From Lachnospiraceae bacterium (GTDB lineage Bacteria > Bacillota > Clostridia > Lachnospirales > Lachnospiraceae), in contig SVDE01000015.1 in the NCBI GenBank assembly GCA_015057955.1, positions 1 through 33,147 of the forward strand: a stretch of 33,147 nt of DNA. Reading direction: 5' to 3'. Shown piece by piece: positions 1-8,172 of the stretch; the stretch's first letter is position 1, and the number at the start of each line of letters is the position of its first letter. Below the pieces are notes generated by a model. It searched no databases. It was not told where the DNA came from and saw only the letters and a program-made list of their open reading frames with translations. The position numbers were made by a program, and so were the translations under genes.

Positions 1-254
1 CAATGGATGCATATACCACAAGGCTCTCACAGCTTGAAGAGATCTGTAATGCCCATAAGGGTGTTGACAAATCATTTGCCATTCAGGCTGGCCGCGAGGT
101 CCGGGTCATGGTTGTACCTGATAAGATCGATGATGCCAATATGGTGCTTCTCGGCAGGGATATCGTTAAGGAGATTGAGAACAGTCTCGAGTATCCCGGA
201 CAGATCAAGGTCAACATCATCCGCGAGTCAAGAGTGGTTGACTACGCGAAATAA
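1..254 (+). CDS. rny: Ribonuclease Y, C-terminal end (partial)
   Basis: This is the last 84 or so residues of RNase Y, the membrane-anchored endoribonuclease that starts mRNA decay in Firmicutes. The open frame runs in from the left edge, so the N-terminal anchor, coiled coil, KH and HD domains lie outside the window. Seen here: the segment [20 protein letters not shown], then a stretch with DIVKEIE and [20 protein letters not shown] at the end. This tail is highly characteristic of the family ([11 protein letters not shown] ... YPGQIKVTVIRETR). The first ATG in the window at position 3 is an internal methionine, not the start. A clear terminator follows. Confidence 0.93.
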   Translation, partial: MDAYTTRLSQLEEICNAHKGVDKSFAIQAGREVRVMVVPDKIDDANMVLLGRDIVKEIENSLEYPGQIKVNIIRESRVVDYAK

Positions 255-264
255 GCCTTACATT

Positions 265-299
265 AAACAGACATGGAATTACCCATGTCTGTTTTTTTC
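265..299 (+). terminator. Rho-independent terminator after rny
   Basis: An 11-base-pair perfect stem (AACAGACATGG at 266-276 with CCATGTCTGTT at 283-293) encloses a short loop. The right arm runs directly into a run of seven T. It closes the rny transcription unit. Confidence 0.9.
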
Positions 300-329
300 T
301 GTCCAATTTGAGATTATCACATTTTTATG

Positions 330-343
330 ATTGTAATTACAAT
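330..343. promoter_or_regulatory. Perfect 14-bp palindrome in the aminotransferase promoter
   Basis: ATTGTAATTACAAT (330-343) is self-complementary over all 14 bases. It covers the likely -35 box of the promoter and lies inside a wider 9-base inverted repeat (ATTATCACA at 313-321, TGTGATAAT at 349-357). Position and symmetry fit a dimeric repressor operator. I could not match it to a known regulator site. Confidence 0.5.
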
Positions 344-357
344 TAAATTGTGATAAT
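331..357 (+). promoter_or_regulatory. Probable SigA promoter for the aminotransferase-proC unit
   Basis: A -35-like TTGTAA (331-336) and a -10-like GATAAT (352-357) are separated by 15 bases. A TGT just before the -10 gives an extended -10 (TGTGATAAT). The predicted transcript start is near 364, leaving about 42 bases of leader before the ATG at 406. The spacing is short, so the extended -10 probably carries much of the activity. Confidence 0.5.
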
Positions 358-405
358 ATGCGTAAAAGTTACTATTCAGAAAAAATACTTTCGGAGGGAT
401 CATTA

Positions 406-1608
406 ATGTCATTGGAATTATCAAGAAAAGCGTTGTCGGTCAAGCCCTCTTCAACTCTTACCATTACCGCAAAAGCAAATGAGCTCAGGGCTGCAGGTGA
501 AGATGTTGTGGGATTCGCTGCAGGAGAGCCTGACTTCCCAACACCTGCTCATATCTGCGAAGCTGCAAAGAAAGCCATCGATGACGGCTTTACTAAATAT
601 ACTCCCGCATCTGGAACTGCAGAACTTAAAAAAGCAATTTCAGAGAAATTCAAAAGAGTCAACGGCATTTCATATGCTCCGAGCCAGATCATAATCTCAA
701 ATGGTGGAAAGCACAGCCTTACTAATACATTTGAAGCTCTCCTTAACTACGGCGATGAAGTGATCATCCCTGCGCCTTACTGGCTCAGCTATCCTGAGAT
801 CGTTAAGCTCGCAGGCGGTGTTCCTGTCATCATCAGAGCTGAAAAGGGAGCATCATACAAGGTTACTGCTGAGCAGATCGAAGCAGCATGCACAGAAAAG
901 ACAAAGGCGCTTGTTCTTAATTCTCCGAATAACCCTACCGGAATGATCTATACAAAGGAAGAGCTTCAGGCCATCGCAGAAGTTGCCATTAGAAAGAATT
1001 TCTATGTTGTATCTGATGAGATATATGAAAATCTCTACTATATGGATGGCAAGAATGCAAGCATCGCTTCTCTCGGAGAAGAGATCTATAACCGTACGAT
1101 CACTGTAAACGGTCTTGCCAAGAGCTATGCCATGACAGGATGGAGGATAGGATACCTCGGAGCACCGGCTGACATTGCGAAATGCATCAGCAGCATTCAG
1201 TCACATCAGACCTCCAATCCGAATTCGATCGCACAGAAAGCTGCACTCGCCGCCATCGAGGGCGATCAGCAGTGTGTCGATGACATGAACAAGGCTTTTG
1301 ATGAGCGCAGGCAGTACATGTATAAGAGAGTATGTGACACACCTCACATTTCCTGTCTTGAGCCAAAGGGAGCTTTCTATGTATTCGTTGACATGAGCGA
1401 GATCATCGGAATGAAATACAAGGGCAGGGAGATCACCTGCGCTGCCGACATGGCTGAGATACTTATCGCTGATTACTGCGTGGCGATCGTTCCATGTGCA
1501 GATTTTGGTTTCGCGGATCATTTCAGGATGTCATATGCCATTTCGGTTGAAAAGATCAAAAAGGGCATGGACCGTATAGAACAGTTTATATCAGCATTAG
1601 AAGACTGA
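406..1608 (+). CDS. Class I PLP-dependent aspartate-type aminotransferase
   Basis: A 400-residue fold-type I aminotransferase of the prokaryotic aspartate aminotransferase (AspB, class Ib) group. It is expected to transfer amino groups between aspartate or a related amino acid and a 2-oxo acid in the cytoplasm. Visible marks: AAGEPDF near residue 40, SPNNPTG at 173-179, the cofactor-contacting VSDEIYE near 202-208, and the PLP lysine in NGLAKSYAMTGWRIGYL (K239). A C-terminal HFRMSYA carries the substrate arginine. An in-frame start exists at 358, but ATG 406 has GGAGGG at 393-398 with 7 bases of spacing and gives the usual family length. proC follows after 10 bases, so the two are probably cotranscribed. 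The exact substrate cannot be fixed from sequence. Confidence 0.92.
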   Translation: MSLELSRKALSVKPSSTLTITAKANELRAAGEDVVGFAAGEPDFPTPAHICEAAKKAIDDGFTKYTPASGTAELKKAISEKFKRVNGISYAPSQIIISNGGKHSLTNTFEALLNYGDEVIIPAPYWLSYPEIVKLAGGVPVIIRAEKGASYKVTAEQIEAACTEKTKALVLNSPNNPTGMIYTKEELQAIAEVAIRKNFYVVSDEIYENLYYMDGKNASIASLGEEIYNRTITVNGLAKSYAMTGWRIGYLGAPADIAKCISSIQSHQTSNPNSIAQKAALAAIEGDQQCVDDMNKAFDERRQYMYKRVCDTPHISCLEPKGAFYVFVDMSEIIGMKYKGREITCAADMAEILIADYCVAIVPCADFGFADHFRMSYAISVEKIKKGMDRIEQFISALED

Positions 1609-1618
1609 GAGGTTTCAA

Positions 1619-2419
1619 ATGACCAAAATAGGTTTTATCGGCATGGGCAACATGGGTTATGCCTTCGCCAAAGGCCTTCTTTCGGAATATGATCCTGAAG
1701 ACCTGATGTTTTCATGCAGGACTGAGGAAAAGAAACAAAAGGTTTTCTCAGAACTCGGCATAATGGCTGCAGGCAGCAACAGCGAGCTTGTCCATGCATC
1801 GGATATCATCGTACTGGCGGTAAAACCGCAGATGTATGATGAAGTGTTTGAAGACATAAGAGATGTTGTAAGAGATGGAATGATCTTCATTTCTCTTGCT
1901 CCGGGAGTTACGACAGGGTACATCCGCAGCGCACTCGGAGGGAAACCCAGGGTAGTAAGAGCCATGCCTAATACACCTGCTCTTATCGGCTACGGAGTCA
2001 CAGGCATCGCATATGACGATGACGCATTCAGCCCTGAAGAGATCAAAGTAATAGATCAGATCTTTTCTTCTGTCGGCTCATTTGAAAAAGTCGCTGAAGA
2101 CAAGATAAGCGCGGTTGTATGCGCAAGCGGCAGTTCACCCGCATATGTCTACATGTTCATTGACGCTCTGGCAAAAGCCTGTGCATCAAAAGGCATTGAT
2201 GAAATAGAAGCCCGAAGACTGGCAGCCGGAGCTGTTGTCGGAGCTGGAATGATGGTGCTTCGCACCGGAGAAGAGCCTGAGAGCCTTAAATTGAAGGTTT
2301 GTTCAAAAGGCGGAACAACTATAGCCGGAGTAGAGAAACTCACGGAAATGGGCTTTGCGGACGCCATATCGGCTGCTACCGATGCCTGCTTTGCCAGAAG
2401 CGAAGAATTATCCAGATAA
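1619..2419 (+). CDS. proC: Pyrroline-5-carboxylate reductase
   Basis: A 266-residue enzyme catalysing the last step of proline synthesis, NAD(P)H-dependent reduction of pyrroline-5-carboxylate to proline. The N-terminus has the Rossmann signature GFIGMGNMGYAFAKGLL (residues 5-21). VLAVKPQMYDEV follows near residue 65, then MPNTPALIGYGVTG near 118. The C-terminal dimerisation domain has SGSSPAYVYMFIDALAKA and the family signature CSKGGTTIAGVEKL. A GAGAGG ribosome site lies just upstream and overlaps the end of the aminotransferase gene. Length and all motifs are normal. It ends at a shared terminator facing the convergent gene at 2491-4143. Confidence 0.96.
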   Translation: MTKIGFIGMGNMGYAFAKGLLSEYDPEDLMFSCRTEEKKQKVFSELGIMAAGSNSELVHASDIIVLAVKPQMYDEVFEDIRDVVRDGMIFISLAPGVTTGYIRSALGGKPRVVRAMPNTPALIGYGVTGIAYDDDAFSPEEIKVIDQIFSSVGSFEKVAEDKISAVVCASGSSPAYVYMFIDALAKACASKGIDEIEARRLAAGAVVGAGMMVLRTGEEPESLKLKVCSKGGTTIAGVEKLTEMGFADAISAATDACFARSEELSR

Positions 2420-2438
2420 AACCTTATATCTTATAAAA

Positions 2439-2477
2439 GAAAAGGAGCTGCATTTTTATACAGCTCCTTGTTTTTTA
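2439..2477. terminator. Bidirectional terminator between proC and the convergent gene
   Basis: Stem AAGGAGCTG (2442-2450) pairs with CAGCTCCTT (2461-2469) around a 10-base loop. It is followed by GTTTTTT on the plus strand and by TTTTCTTTTA on the minus strand. It can end both proC and the minus-strand gene whose stop codon is at 2491. Confidence 0.88.
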
Positions 2478-2490
2478 TCGTCTTCTGTCA

Positions 2491-4143
2491 TCAGTATGTC
2501 TTGGAAGATGAGATATACCATCTATCGCCCTGTTTTACCCATACCCATGTGGCGTCAAGTTTCTGGTTTTCATCAGAATAACTCGGATCTGTAAATGTGA
2601 TATCGAGTTTATAGCTGATGTCAACGGTAAAGCAGTCATCCGAATACTTCGTATAATTCTTTGCTTCGAATTTAGAGAATTCGAAATCGTCTATGTATTC
2701 AAAGTTATAGAGCCAGGGGTTGATCGGATCATACTGTTCTCCGTCAAATTCGCCGCCGAAGAGGAATGCCGATAATTCACATCCGTCGACAATGTAGTCT
2801 TCAAGATCAAATGAATTGTAGATGAACCAGAGGGCATATGAACGAAGTCCTGCTTCGACACGGTCCTTTACGTCATCAATAAACTCGGCTGAAGCCTGAC
2901 CGCCTGCTACAAATGAATTCTCTGTCTGTGAGAACACAAGATTCGCACCTGTAGCGTCAGTTCCCGATACATCGATCGCATCGCCAACAACCTTGACATT
3001 ATAAGTTGAGTATGTCGGAGGCGAGGCGATAAACTGGCTTGAAGTCTGGAGAACTTCAGGAACTCCTGTTCCGGATATCATGGATTCTCCAAGTTCGGTG
3101 CCGTTAACGACAACCTTTGAACCTTCAGGAACAAGGATTGAATACGTCTTTACATCGGTAAATGCTTTTGACGTGTCGATAGAAGAGAGTACCCATGGTG
3201 AAAGCCCGAAAGCTCCTTTTTCACCTTTCTTCAGATCGATCGTTGCAACAGGCATGTTGTCAGCAGTAAGCCTGTAGGATGTAAGTTCACTTGTCGAACG
3301 GGAAGGATCTTCAATAAATGCTATCTTTTTGCCCTGAACGGAATTAATGAAGGCATCCTCAAAATTCAATATGGCTGTGCTCTGATTGGTTATTGAAGAA
3401 TTCTCATCAAGGAAAGATCTTAATTGTTCCGGTGTTTCAAACTGTTTTACAACGTCAGCAGCCACATTTGCCGGCTGATTCTCCTCGAATTTCTTAAGGA
3501 ATGAGTTGAGGATCAGCGATGTGACTATGACAGCGATGAGCAGGATGATCGAATAGATGATAAGGAACTTGCCGAATCCGCCGATCCCTTTCTTCTTATT
3601 CTTGCTGTTCTTTTTCTTTTTGCTGCTGTTCTTAGCCTGAGTGGCAGGACGCTTTTTAGTACCTGTGTTTCCTGAGCTGCGCTGTTTTGCCTCAAGAACT
3701 TCGGCATAGCTCTTTGTGGAAGCGGCAGCAACATCACTGCCTGACGCAGCTGATCTGGATGCAGCCGGACGTGGCCTTGTTGACGCACCTGTTGAAGTGT
3801 GCTGCCTCGTTGATGAACTGCCGGAAGTGCGAGGCCTTGCTGCAGTGCCTGAAGCTGAACCCTGTCTTGAGCTTTGCCTTGGGCTCTGGGCGGTTGAAGT
3901 GCGCGGCCTTGAAGAGCTGACAGGTATGTCCGTCACATCAACAGATGTAACTCTTGACCTGGAAGCAGTCCTCATGCCTGTGGCGACACGTTCGCTGCGT
4001 GGTTTATTTATTGAATGATCGGATTCCGGGGAGGAGAGAGGACTGTCTTCAGTGTCATAATCCGTGCTCGTACCTTCCTGGTACATGCGCCTTATCTCAT
4101 CATTCATTTCTTTGATTCGTGAATTACGGGTATCGTTTTCCAT
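2491..4143 (-). CDS. Membrane-anchored protein with long disordered N-terminus; function unknown
   Basis: A 550-residue protein of unrecognised family. Residues 1-185 are low-complexity, rich in Ser, Thr, Arg, Pro and Ala, and end in a lysine block (KKKKNSKNKKK, 175-185). One membrane segment follows at about 193-215 (FLIIYSIILLIAVIVTSLIL), so the basic tail should be cytoplasmic and the C-terminal 330 residues extracellular. The outer part includes a beta-rich section with VPEGSKVVVNGTELGE. The tail ends WVWVKQGDRWYISSS, which recalls NTF2-like domains of envelope proteins such as TcaA/YvbJ; that resemblance is an inference. It lies 25 bases downstream of the phosphodiester glycosidase gene, probably in one operon. 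AAGGAT is its weak ribosome site. The disordered tail could be a target of Ser/Thr kinases, which I cannot test here. Confidence 0.8.
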   Translation of the reverse strand: MENDTRNSRIKEMNDEIRRMYQEGTSTDYDTEDSPLSSPESDHSINKPRSERVATGMRTASRSRVTSVDVTDIPVSSSRPRTSTAQSPRQSSRQGSASGTAARPRTSGSSSTRQHTSTGASTRPRPAASRSAASGSDVAAASTKSYAEVLEAKQRSSGNTGTKKRPATQAKNSSKKKKNSKNKKKGIGGFGKFLIIYSIILLIAVIVTSLILNSFLKKFEENQPANVAADVVKQFETPEQLRSFLDENSSITNQSTAILNFEDAFINSVQGKKIAFIEDPSRSTSELTSYRLTADNMPVATIDLKKGEKGAFGLSPWVLSSIDTSKAFTDVKTYSILVPEGSKVVVNGTELGESMISGTGVPEVLQTSSQFIASPPTYSTYNVKVVGDAIDVSGTDATGANLVFSQTENSFVAGGQASAEFIDDVKDRVEAGLRSYALWFIYNSFDLEDYIVDGCELSAFLFGGEFDGEQYDPINPWLYNFEYIDDFEFSKFEAKNYTKYSDDCFTVDISYKLDITFTDPSYSDENQKLDATWVWVKQGDRWYISSSKTY

Positions 4144-4168
4144 TTATTCTATCCTTATTAAGATCAGT

Positions 4169-5197
4169 TTATTCCATAACGAGCCATGAAGTAGGGCATT
4201 TACGGGGACCGGTAGGTGAGTAGGGATGGTTGATTATCTCATCCTGGTAGATCATCTGTGATGATGTTCCTCCATCCATTGCAGCTGCGTTTACAGCGCC
4301 ATACTCAAGCATGGTATACGCAAGATCCTTGAATGTAGCTCCAAGGGAGTTGGCCTGTCTGCCGTCAACAACAAGAAGGAGAACAGCTCCGTCTTCACGC
4401 TGTCCGATGGCTGTACGGGGATTCTTTCCACCGCCGTAGGTAGCTGAGTTGGGAACTTCATTTACAAGAGCCTCACCATCTTTTACAAGGAACGGCCCTG
4501 TATTGTGGACACAGTAAATGGCATCTCTTACGCCCATCTCTTCAGCCTGCGCAAGAGTGATGTTTCCGATAAAGAATACATTATCTTTGGTAAATCCGCA
4601 CAGATGATACGGCTCATCACCGAAATCATCCATCACATATACCTGGCCTTCTGAATAAACAGCTCCCAACGGCCTGGCTGTGAATGAACTGTTGGCTCCG
4701 TTATCAATAAAGTCGCCGCCGTTGACACCGCCTATTATGCTGTATCCCATGTCTTTATATCTGTCGACCATTCCCTGGACCGTGGTTCCCTGGAATTCGC
4801 CGAATTCGCCAATGGTCCCGCAGAACACTTTGGACGGGTCATGGACTATCATGAGCTTGCCCTTGAAAGAACCGCCGGTAACGTCAATGATCTCGATATC
4901 TTTTTCAACTGCCTGCTCATCGATCTTGATAAGCTCGGTATTGCTGGTCTCACCCTCGGCAAGCTCAACCATGTCACTTGAGGTCATGATCTCCTGCACT
5001 TCTTCTTCTGAAAGGAACATGCTGCCAAGGAATCCCATACGGCTGGTCTCATTTACAGAACGGACAAAAAGGACTTTCGCTGACTGGGAAGGACCTTTTT
5101 CCATTATATAAACGACAATGATGCAAAGTACCAGCAGAGCTGCGACAGTAACGCCCAGAACCGCCAGGACCTTTCCTATGATCTTAAGAATCTTCAT
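4169..5197 (-). CDS. Membrane-anchored phosphodiester glycosidase family protein (NAGPA/DUF2233)
   Basis: A 342-residue protein with an N-terminal membrane anchor (about residues 8-32) and an extracellular catalytic domain. The domain matches the family related to N-acetylglucosamine-1-phosphodiester alpha-N-acetylglucosaminidase, which cleaves sugar-phosphate diesters and often occurs with exopolysaccharide genes. Seen: GGVNGGDFIDNG in the middle, NPRTAIGQREDGAVLLLVVDG, and the C-terminal signature AAAMDGGTSSQMIY followed by RKCPTSWLV. The start is set by AAGGAG at 5204-5209 (minus strand) with 6 bases of spacing. It is the first gene of a two-gene minus-strand operon. The family assignment is secure; the natural substrate (teichoic acid, capsule or other) is not known. 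Confidence 0.88.
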   Translation of the reverse strand: MKILKIIGKVLAVLGVTVAALLVLCIIVVYIMEKGPSQSAKVLFVRSVNETSRMGFLGSMFLSEEEVQEIMTSSDMVELAEGETSNTELIKIDEQAVEKDIEIIDVTGGSFKGKLMIVHDPSKVFCGTIGEFGEFQGTTVQGMVDRYKDMGYSIIGGVNGGDFIDNGANSSFTARPLGAVYSEGQVYVMDDFGDEPYHLCGFTKDNVFFIGNITLAQAEEMGVRDAIYCVHNTGPFLVKDGEALVNEVPNSATYGGGKNPRTAIGQREDGAVLLLVVDGRQANSLGATFKDLAYTMLEYGAVNAAAMDGGTSSQMIYQDEIINHPYSPTGPRKCPTSWLVME

Positions 5198-5218
5198 TGA
5201 AATCTCCTTAAATCACTA

Positions 5219-5230
5219 CACTATATAGTG
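5219..5230. promoter_or_regulatory. 12-bp palindrome in the leader of the glycosidase operon
   Basis: CACTATATAGTG is a perfect palindrome between the minus-strand promoter at 5247-5275 and the ribosome site at 5204-5209. It could be an operator or a small RNA hairpin. No regulator can be named. Confidence 0.35.
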
Positions 5231-5246
5231 CATTAATGTTCAAGAT

Positions 5247-5275
5247 ATAATACCTTATTTAGTATTAAAAGTAAA
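5247..5275 (-). promoter_or_regulatory. Probable SigA promoter for the minus-strand envelope operon
   Basis: On the minus strand TTTACT (5275-5270) and TATTAT (5252-5247) are separated by exactly 17 bases. The predicted transcript start is near 5240, about 43 bases before the ATG at 5197. A 6-base inverted repeat (TAATAC/GTATTA) overlaps the -10 region. Confidence 0.55.
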
Positions 5276-5333
5276 CTGCAAAGCGTTCAAAAAGCAATGA
5301 ACAAAATGTGAAAGATTTAGGAAAAAAGCTTAT

Positions 5334-5361
5334 TTGATAACTGTATTTTTTATGCTATCAT
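5334..5361 (+). promoter_or_regulatory. Probable SigA promoter for the yifB/dprA unit
   Basis: TTGATA (5334-5339) and TATCAT (5356-5361) are 16 bases apart. The predicted start is near 5368, giving a leader of about 80 bases that contains the hairpin at 5380-5405. Confidence 0.55.
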
Positions 5362-5379
5362 ATGAACGCACGATCCATT

Positions 5380-5405
5380 TGCCTGCATTTTGTTCCGTGC
5401 AGGCA
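5380..5405 (+). other. Hairpin in the 5' leader of the YifB-family gene
   Basis: TGCCTGCA (5380-5387) pairs perfectly with TGCAGGCA (5398-5405) around a 10-base loop. No T-run follows, so it is not a terminator. It may protect the transcript end or have a regulatory role. Confidence 0.45.
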
Positions 5406-5447
5406 TATTCCTATCCGACAACTGAATAGTGTTAAGGAGGAATGCAT

Positions 5448-6971
5448 ATGATATGCAAGGTTTCCAGCGCTGACCTTTTTGGAGCCAGCGTATTTGACGT
5501 CTGCGTGGAAGCTGATGTGGCAGGAGGGCTGCCGGGCTTCTACATGGTCGGTCTGCCATCAAATGAAGTCCGGGAGGCAAAGGAAAGAGTGATCAGAGCG
5601 ATCGTCAATTCCGGTTTTTCTTTCCCCGCGAGGAAGGTCACTATCAACCTTTCGCCCGCGTATATCCCAAAGCACGGATCAGGTCTTGATCTTCCCATCG
5701 CCGTTTCAATATTGGCTGCAATGGGCGAACTGGACCCGGCATCCTTAAAAGGGAAGCTGTTCATTGGTGAGCTGAGTCTTGACGGAAGTGTAAACAAAGT
5801 AAGAGGCGCGCTGCCCATTACAGCACATGCCGCAGGCGCAGACTACAGCGCGATAGTACTTCCGGAAGGGAATGCATTTGAAGGTGCAGCAGTTGAAGGA
5901 ATAAGAGTACATAAGACATCCTCGCTTAAAGAGATAGTGTCTGATCTCAACTGCGGCCGCGAAAAAGATGTTGATCATGTTGACATCGAAGCTATGCTTG
6001 ACAATGCATGCACGGAAACGGGTATTGATTTTGCCGATATATACGGTCAGGAAAGCGCAAAGAAGGCAACTCTAACTGCTGTAAGCGGATTTCATAACAT
6101 ACTTTACATAGGACCGCCCGGAGCAGGAAAAAGCATGATGGCCAGGAGGATCCCCACTATTTTCAGCAGGATGACCAGGTCTGAATGCATTGAAGTTTCC
6201 ATGATCTACAGCATTGCAGGAATGCTCGAAGATGAAAAGCTCATACTTGAAAGGCCTTTTAGGGCACCGGACCAGGGGATCACGGAAGCCGCGCTCATCG
6301 GAGGCACCTCATCGCTGAAACCCGGGGAGATAACTCTTGCGCACAGAGGTGTCCTGTTCCTGGATGAGTTCAGCCAGTTCAAGCGTAATACGATAGACAT
6401 GCTGAGGGCTCCGCTTGAAAACGGGAGCATTGTCATAAACCGGGTAAGCGGAAGCACAGAATTTCCCTGCAGCTTCATGCTTGCTGCCGCCACAAATCCA
6501 TGTCCCTGCGGTCATTATCCTGACAGACGCTTCTGCAGTTGCACTGAATCTGAGGTTTCAAGATTCTTAAGCCGCATCAAGGGACCGGTGCTCGATAGGA
6601 TAGACATATGTGTAGGCATGTCAAAAGTAAATGCTGAAGATCTCAGATCGGCAGCAAACGGCATGACTTCAAAGGACATGCGTGAAATGGCCGACAAGGC
6701 CATAAACATACAGAAGAAAAGGTTTGCCGGGAGCAGCGTGATCTTCAATTCCCAGATGAACAGGCACATGATAAAGGAATTCTGCGTTTTGGATAAGGAT
6801 ACGCTTTCAGTTCTTAACAAAGCATATGAACGGTTCAACATGTCAGCAAGAGGCTGGTACAAAGTGATAAAGGTTGCCCGGACACTTGCGGACCTTGAAG
6901 AGCGTGAAAGAATAGATAAAAAGGATGTTCTTGAAGCACTGGGGTACAGGAATGACCTGCTTGACCATTGA
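5448..6971 (+). CDS. YifB/ComM-family Mg-chelatase-like AAA+ ATPase
   Basis: A 507-residue protein of the family that includes ComM, a hexameric helicase that promotes branch migration during natural transformation in Gram-negative bacteria. The N-terminal ChlI-like domain (about 1-165) has GLPGFYMVGLPSNEVREAKE. The AAA+ core has Walker A GPPGAGKS at 222-229 and Walker B GVLFLDE at 301-307. NPCPCGHYPD follows, with the conserved cysteines of the family. The C-terminal domain has SARGWYKVIKVARTLADLE. ATG 5442 lies 1 base from AAGGAGG (5434-5440), while ATG 5448 lies 7 bases away, so 5448 is chosen. It is followed at 18 bases by dprA, which fits a role in recombination of incoming DNA. Whether the Firmicute protein acts like ComM is inference. 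Confidence 0.93.
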   Translation: MICKVSSADLFGASVFDVCVEADVAGGLPGFYMVGLPSNEVREAKERVIRAIVNSGFSFPARKVTINLSPAYIPKHGSGLDLPIAVSILAAMGELDPASLKGKLFIGELSLDGSVNKVRGALPITAHAAGADYSAIVLPEGNAFEGAAVEGIRVHKTSSLKEIVSDLNCGREKDVDHVDIEAMLDNACTETGIDFADIYGQESAKKATLTAVSGFHNILYIGPPGAGKSMMARRIPTIFSRMTRSECIEVSMIYSIAGMLEDEKLILERPFRAPDQGITEAALIGGTSSLKPGEITLAHRGVLFLDEFSQFKRNTIDMLRAPLENGSIVINRVSGSTEFPCSFMLAAATNPCPCGHYPDRRFCSCTESEVSRFLSRIKGPVLDRIDICVGMSKVNAEDLRSAANGMTSKDMREMADKAINIQKKRFAGSSVIFNSQMNRHMIKEFCVLDKDTLSVLNKAYERFNMSARGWYKVIKVARTLADLEERERIDKKDVLEALGYRNDLLDH

Positions 6972-6989
6972 TGGAAAGGAGAAATACAG

Positions 6990-8069
6990 ATGACACATGA
7001 TGAATACTGGTACTGGTTCTGCGGCATCAGCGAATTATCGCCTTACATGAAAAAACAACTGATCCGGGCATTTGATTCACCGGAAGAGCTTTATGAAGCT
7101 TCAATAAAAGAGGTCATGGAAAGAGGCGGGCTTTCACATGGATATGCAAGTGCAGTTACAGGCTCAAGATACGAAGACAGGATAAAGCAGGGCTTTGAAA
7201 AGCTGAATAAAAACGGCATAGACTTTATCAGCATGGATGACGAAAGGTTTCCGGACAGATTCAGGCTGCTGGATGACTGCCCGCTGTGCATTTACTTAAA
7301 AGGAAACCTACCTAATGAAAAGCACCCGGCGGTCGGCATGGTAGGCGCAAGAGCCTGCAGCGGATACGGCAGGGAATACGCACTTAAGTTTTCAAGAGCG
7401 CTTGCTCAAAAAGGCGTGCAGATCGTCAGCGGAATGGCCGTTGGCATTGATTCCATATGTGCCGGAGGTGCAATGGAAATGAACGGAACAACATTTGCAG
7501 TGCTTGGAAGCGGGATAGACGTCATATATCCCAGGGACAACATTGAACTGTATTATCAGATAATTGCCATGGGAGGGGGAATAATCTCAGAGTATCCGCC
7601 CGGAACTCCGCCGCTTGCATGGCAGTTCCCGCACAGGAACAGGCTGATCGCCGGGTTGTCCGACAGGCTGATCGTCATAGAAGCCGGTAAAAGAAGCGGG
7701 ACTCTGTCTACAGCTATGCATGCGCTCGATCAGGGCAAAGAAGTATATGCACTCCCCGGAAGGGCAAATGACAGGCTCAGCCAGGGCTGTAATGAGCTCA
7801 TAAAAGACGGGGCAGGTATCCTGACAGACATAGGTGAATTTCTCGATGAGATCGGGCTTGATCCTATACGGGAATCATGCAAGGCCAATGAGCCGCCTGT
7901 ATCTGACAGATCGATGCTGCTTTCATTTATCGGTTATGAGCCTGTCGGCATAAAGGAATTGTCTGAAAAGAGCACTCTTCCTGCAGACGAAGTTCTCGGC
8001 ATTCTTTCAGAACTGGAGCTGGACGGCTTTATCGAACGCGTGTCAGGGACATATTATGCCAGAAGGTGA
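6990..8069 (+). CDS. dprA: DNA-processing protein DprA
   Basis: A 359-residue DprA/Smf protein, which protects incoming single-stranded DNA and loads RecA on it during transformation. An N-terminal helical region (about 1-100) is followed by the Rossmann-like core. The core has VGMVGARACSGYGREYALKF, SGMAVGID and GSGIDVIYPRDN, then ISEYPPGTPPLAWQFPHRNR and the nucleic-acid-contacting IEAGKRSGTLSTAMHAL. SGMAVGID has Val where many homologues have Arg or Leu. The C-terminal 65 residues look like the usual winged helix (DEVLGILSELELDGFIER). The ribosome site AAAGGAG is well placed. It sits between the YifB-family gene and topA, a common order in Clostridia. Confidence 0.95.
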   Translation: MTHDEYWYWFCGISELSPYMKKQLIRAFDSPEELYEASIKEVMERGGLSHGYASAVTGSRYEDRIKQGFEKLNKNGIDFISMDDERFPDRFRLLDDCPLCIYLKGNLPNEKHPAVGMVGARACSGYGREYALKFSRALAQKGVQIVSGMAVGIDSICAGGAMEMNGTTFAVLGSGIDVIYPRDNIELYYQIIAMGGGIISEYPPGTPPLAWQFPHRNRLIAGLSDRLIVIEAGKRSGTLSTAMHALDQGKEVYALPGRANDRLSQGCNELIKDGAGILTDIGEFLDEIGLDPIRESCKANEPPVSDRSMLLSFIGYEPVGIKELSEKSTLPADEVLGILSELELDGFIERVSGTYYARR

Positions 8070-8081
8070 TACAGAAAAGGG

Positions 8082-8110
8082 TTGACAGTTCCGAGCCAAT
8101 GGTGTTATTT
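8082..8110 (+). promoter_or_regulatory. Possible promoter upstream of topA
   Basis: TTGACA (8082-8087) is a perfect -35 box, but 17 bases on there is only TTATTT (8105-8110). topA may instead depend on read-through from dprA. The rest of the 103-base gap holds a small CTGCAG/CTGCAG hairpin and nothing else I can name. Confidence 0.3.
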
Positions 8111-8172
8111 CTTTAAAATGTGCCTGCAGATATATACGCTGCAGAATACTAATCCAACAAAAGAGAGCAGAC

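Noticed and set aside
358..405. 16-residue N-terminal extension of the aminotransferase
   Set aside because: It would begin at the -10 region of the promoter; the ATG at 406 has an ideal ribosome site and gives the normal family length.
4680..5111. 143-codon plus-strand frame opposite the phosphodiester glycosidase
   Set aside because: The minus-strand gene has clear family motifs, a promoter and a ribosome site; the plus frame has none.
6515..7027. 170-codon minus-strand frame over the YifB-family and dprA genes
   Set aside because: Antisense to conserved coding sequence and rich in Ser and Leu, as expected for a shadow frame.
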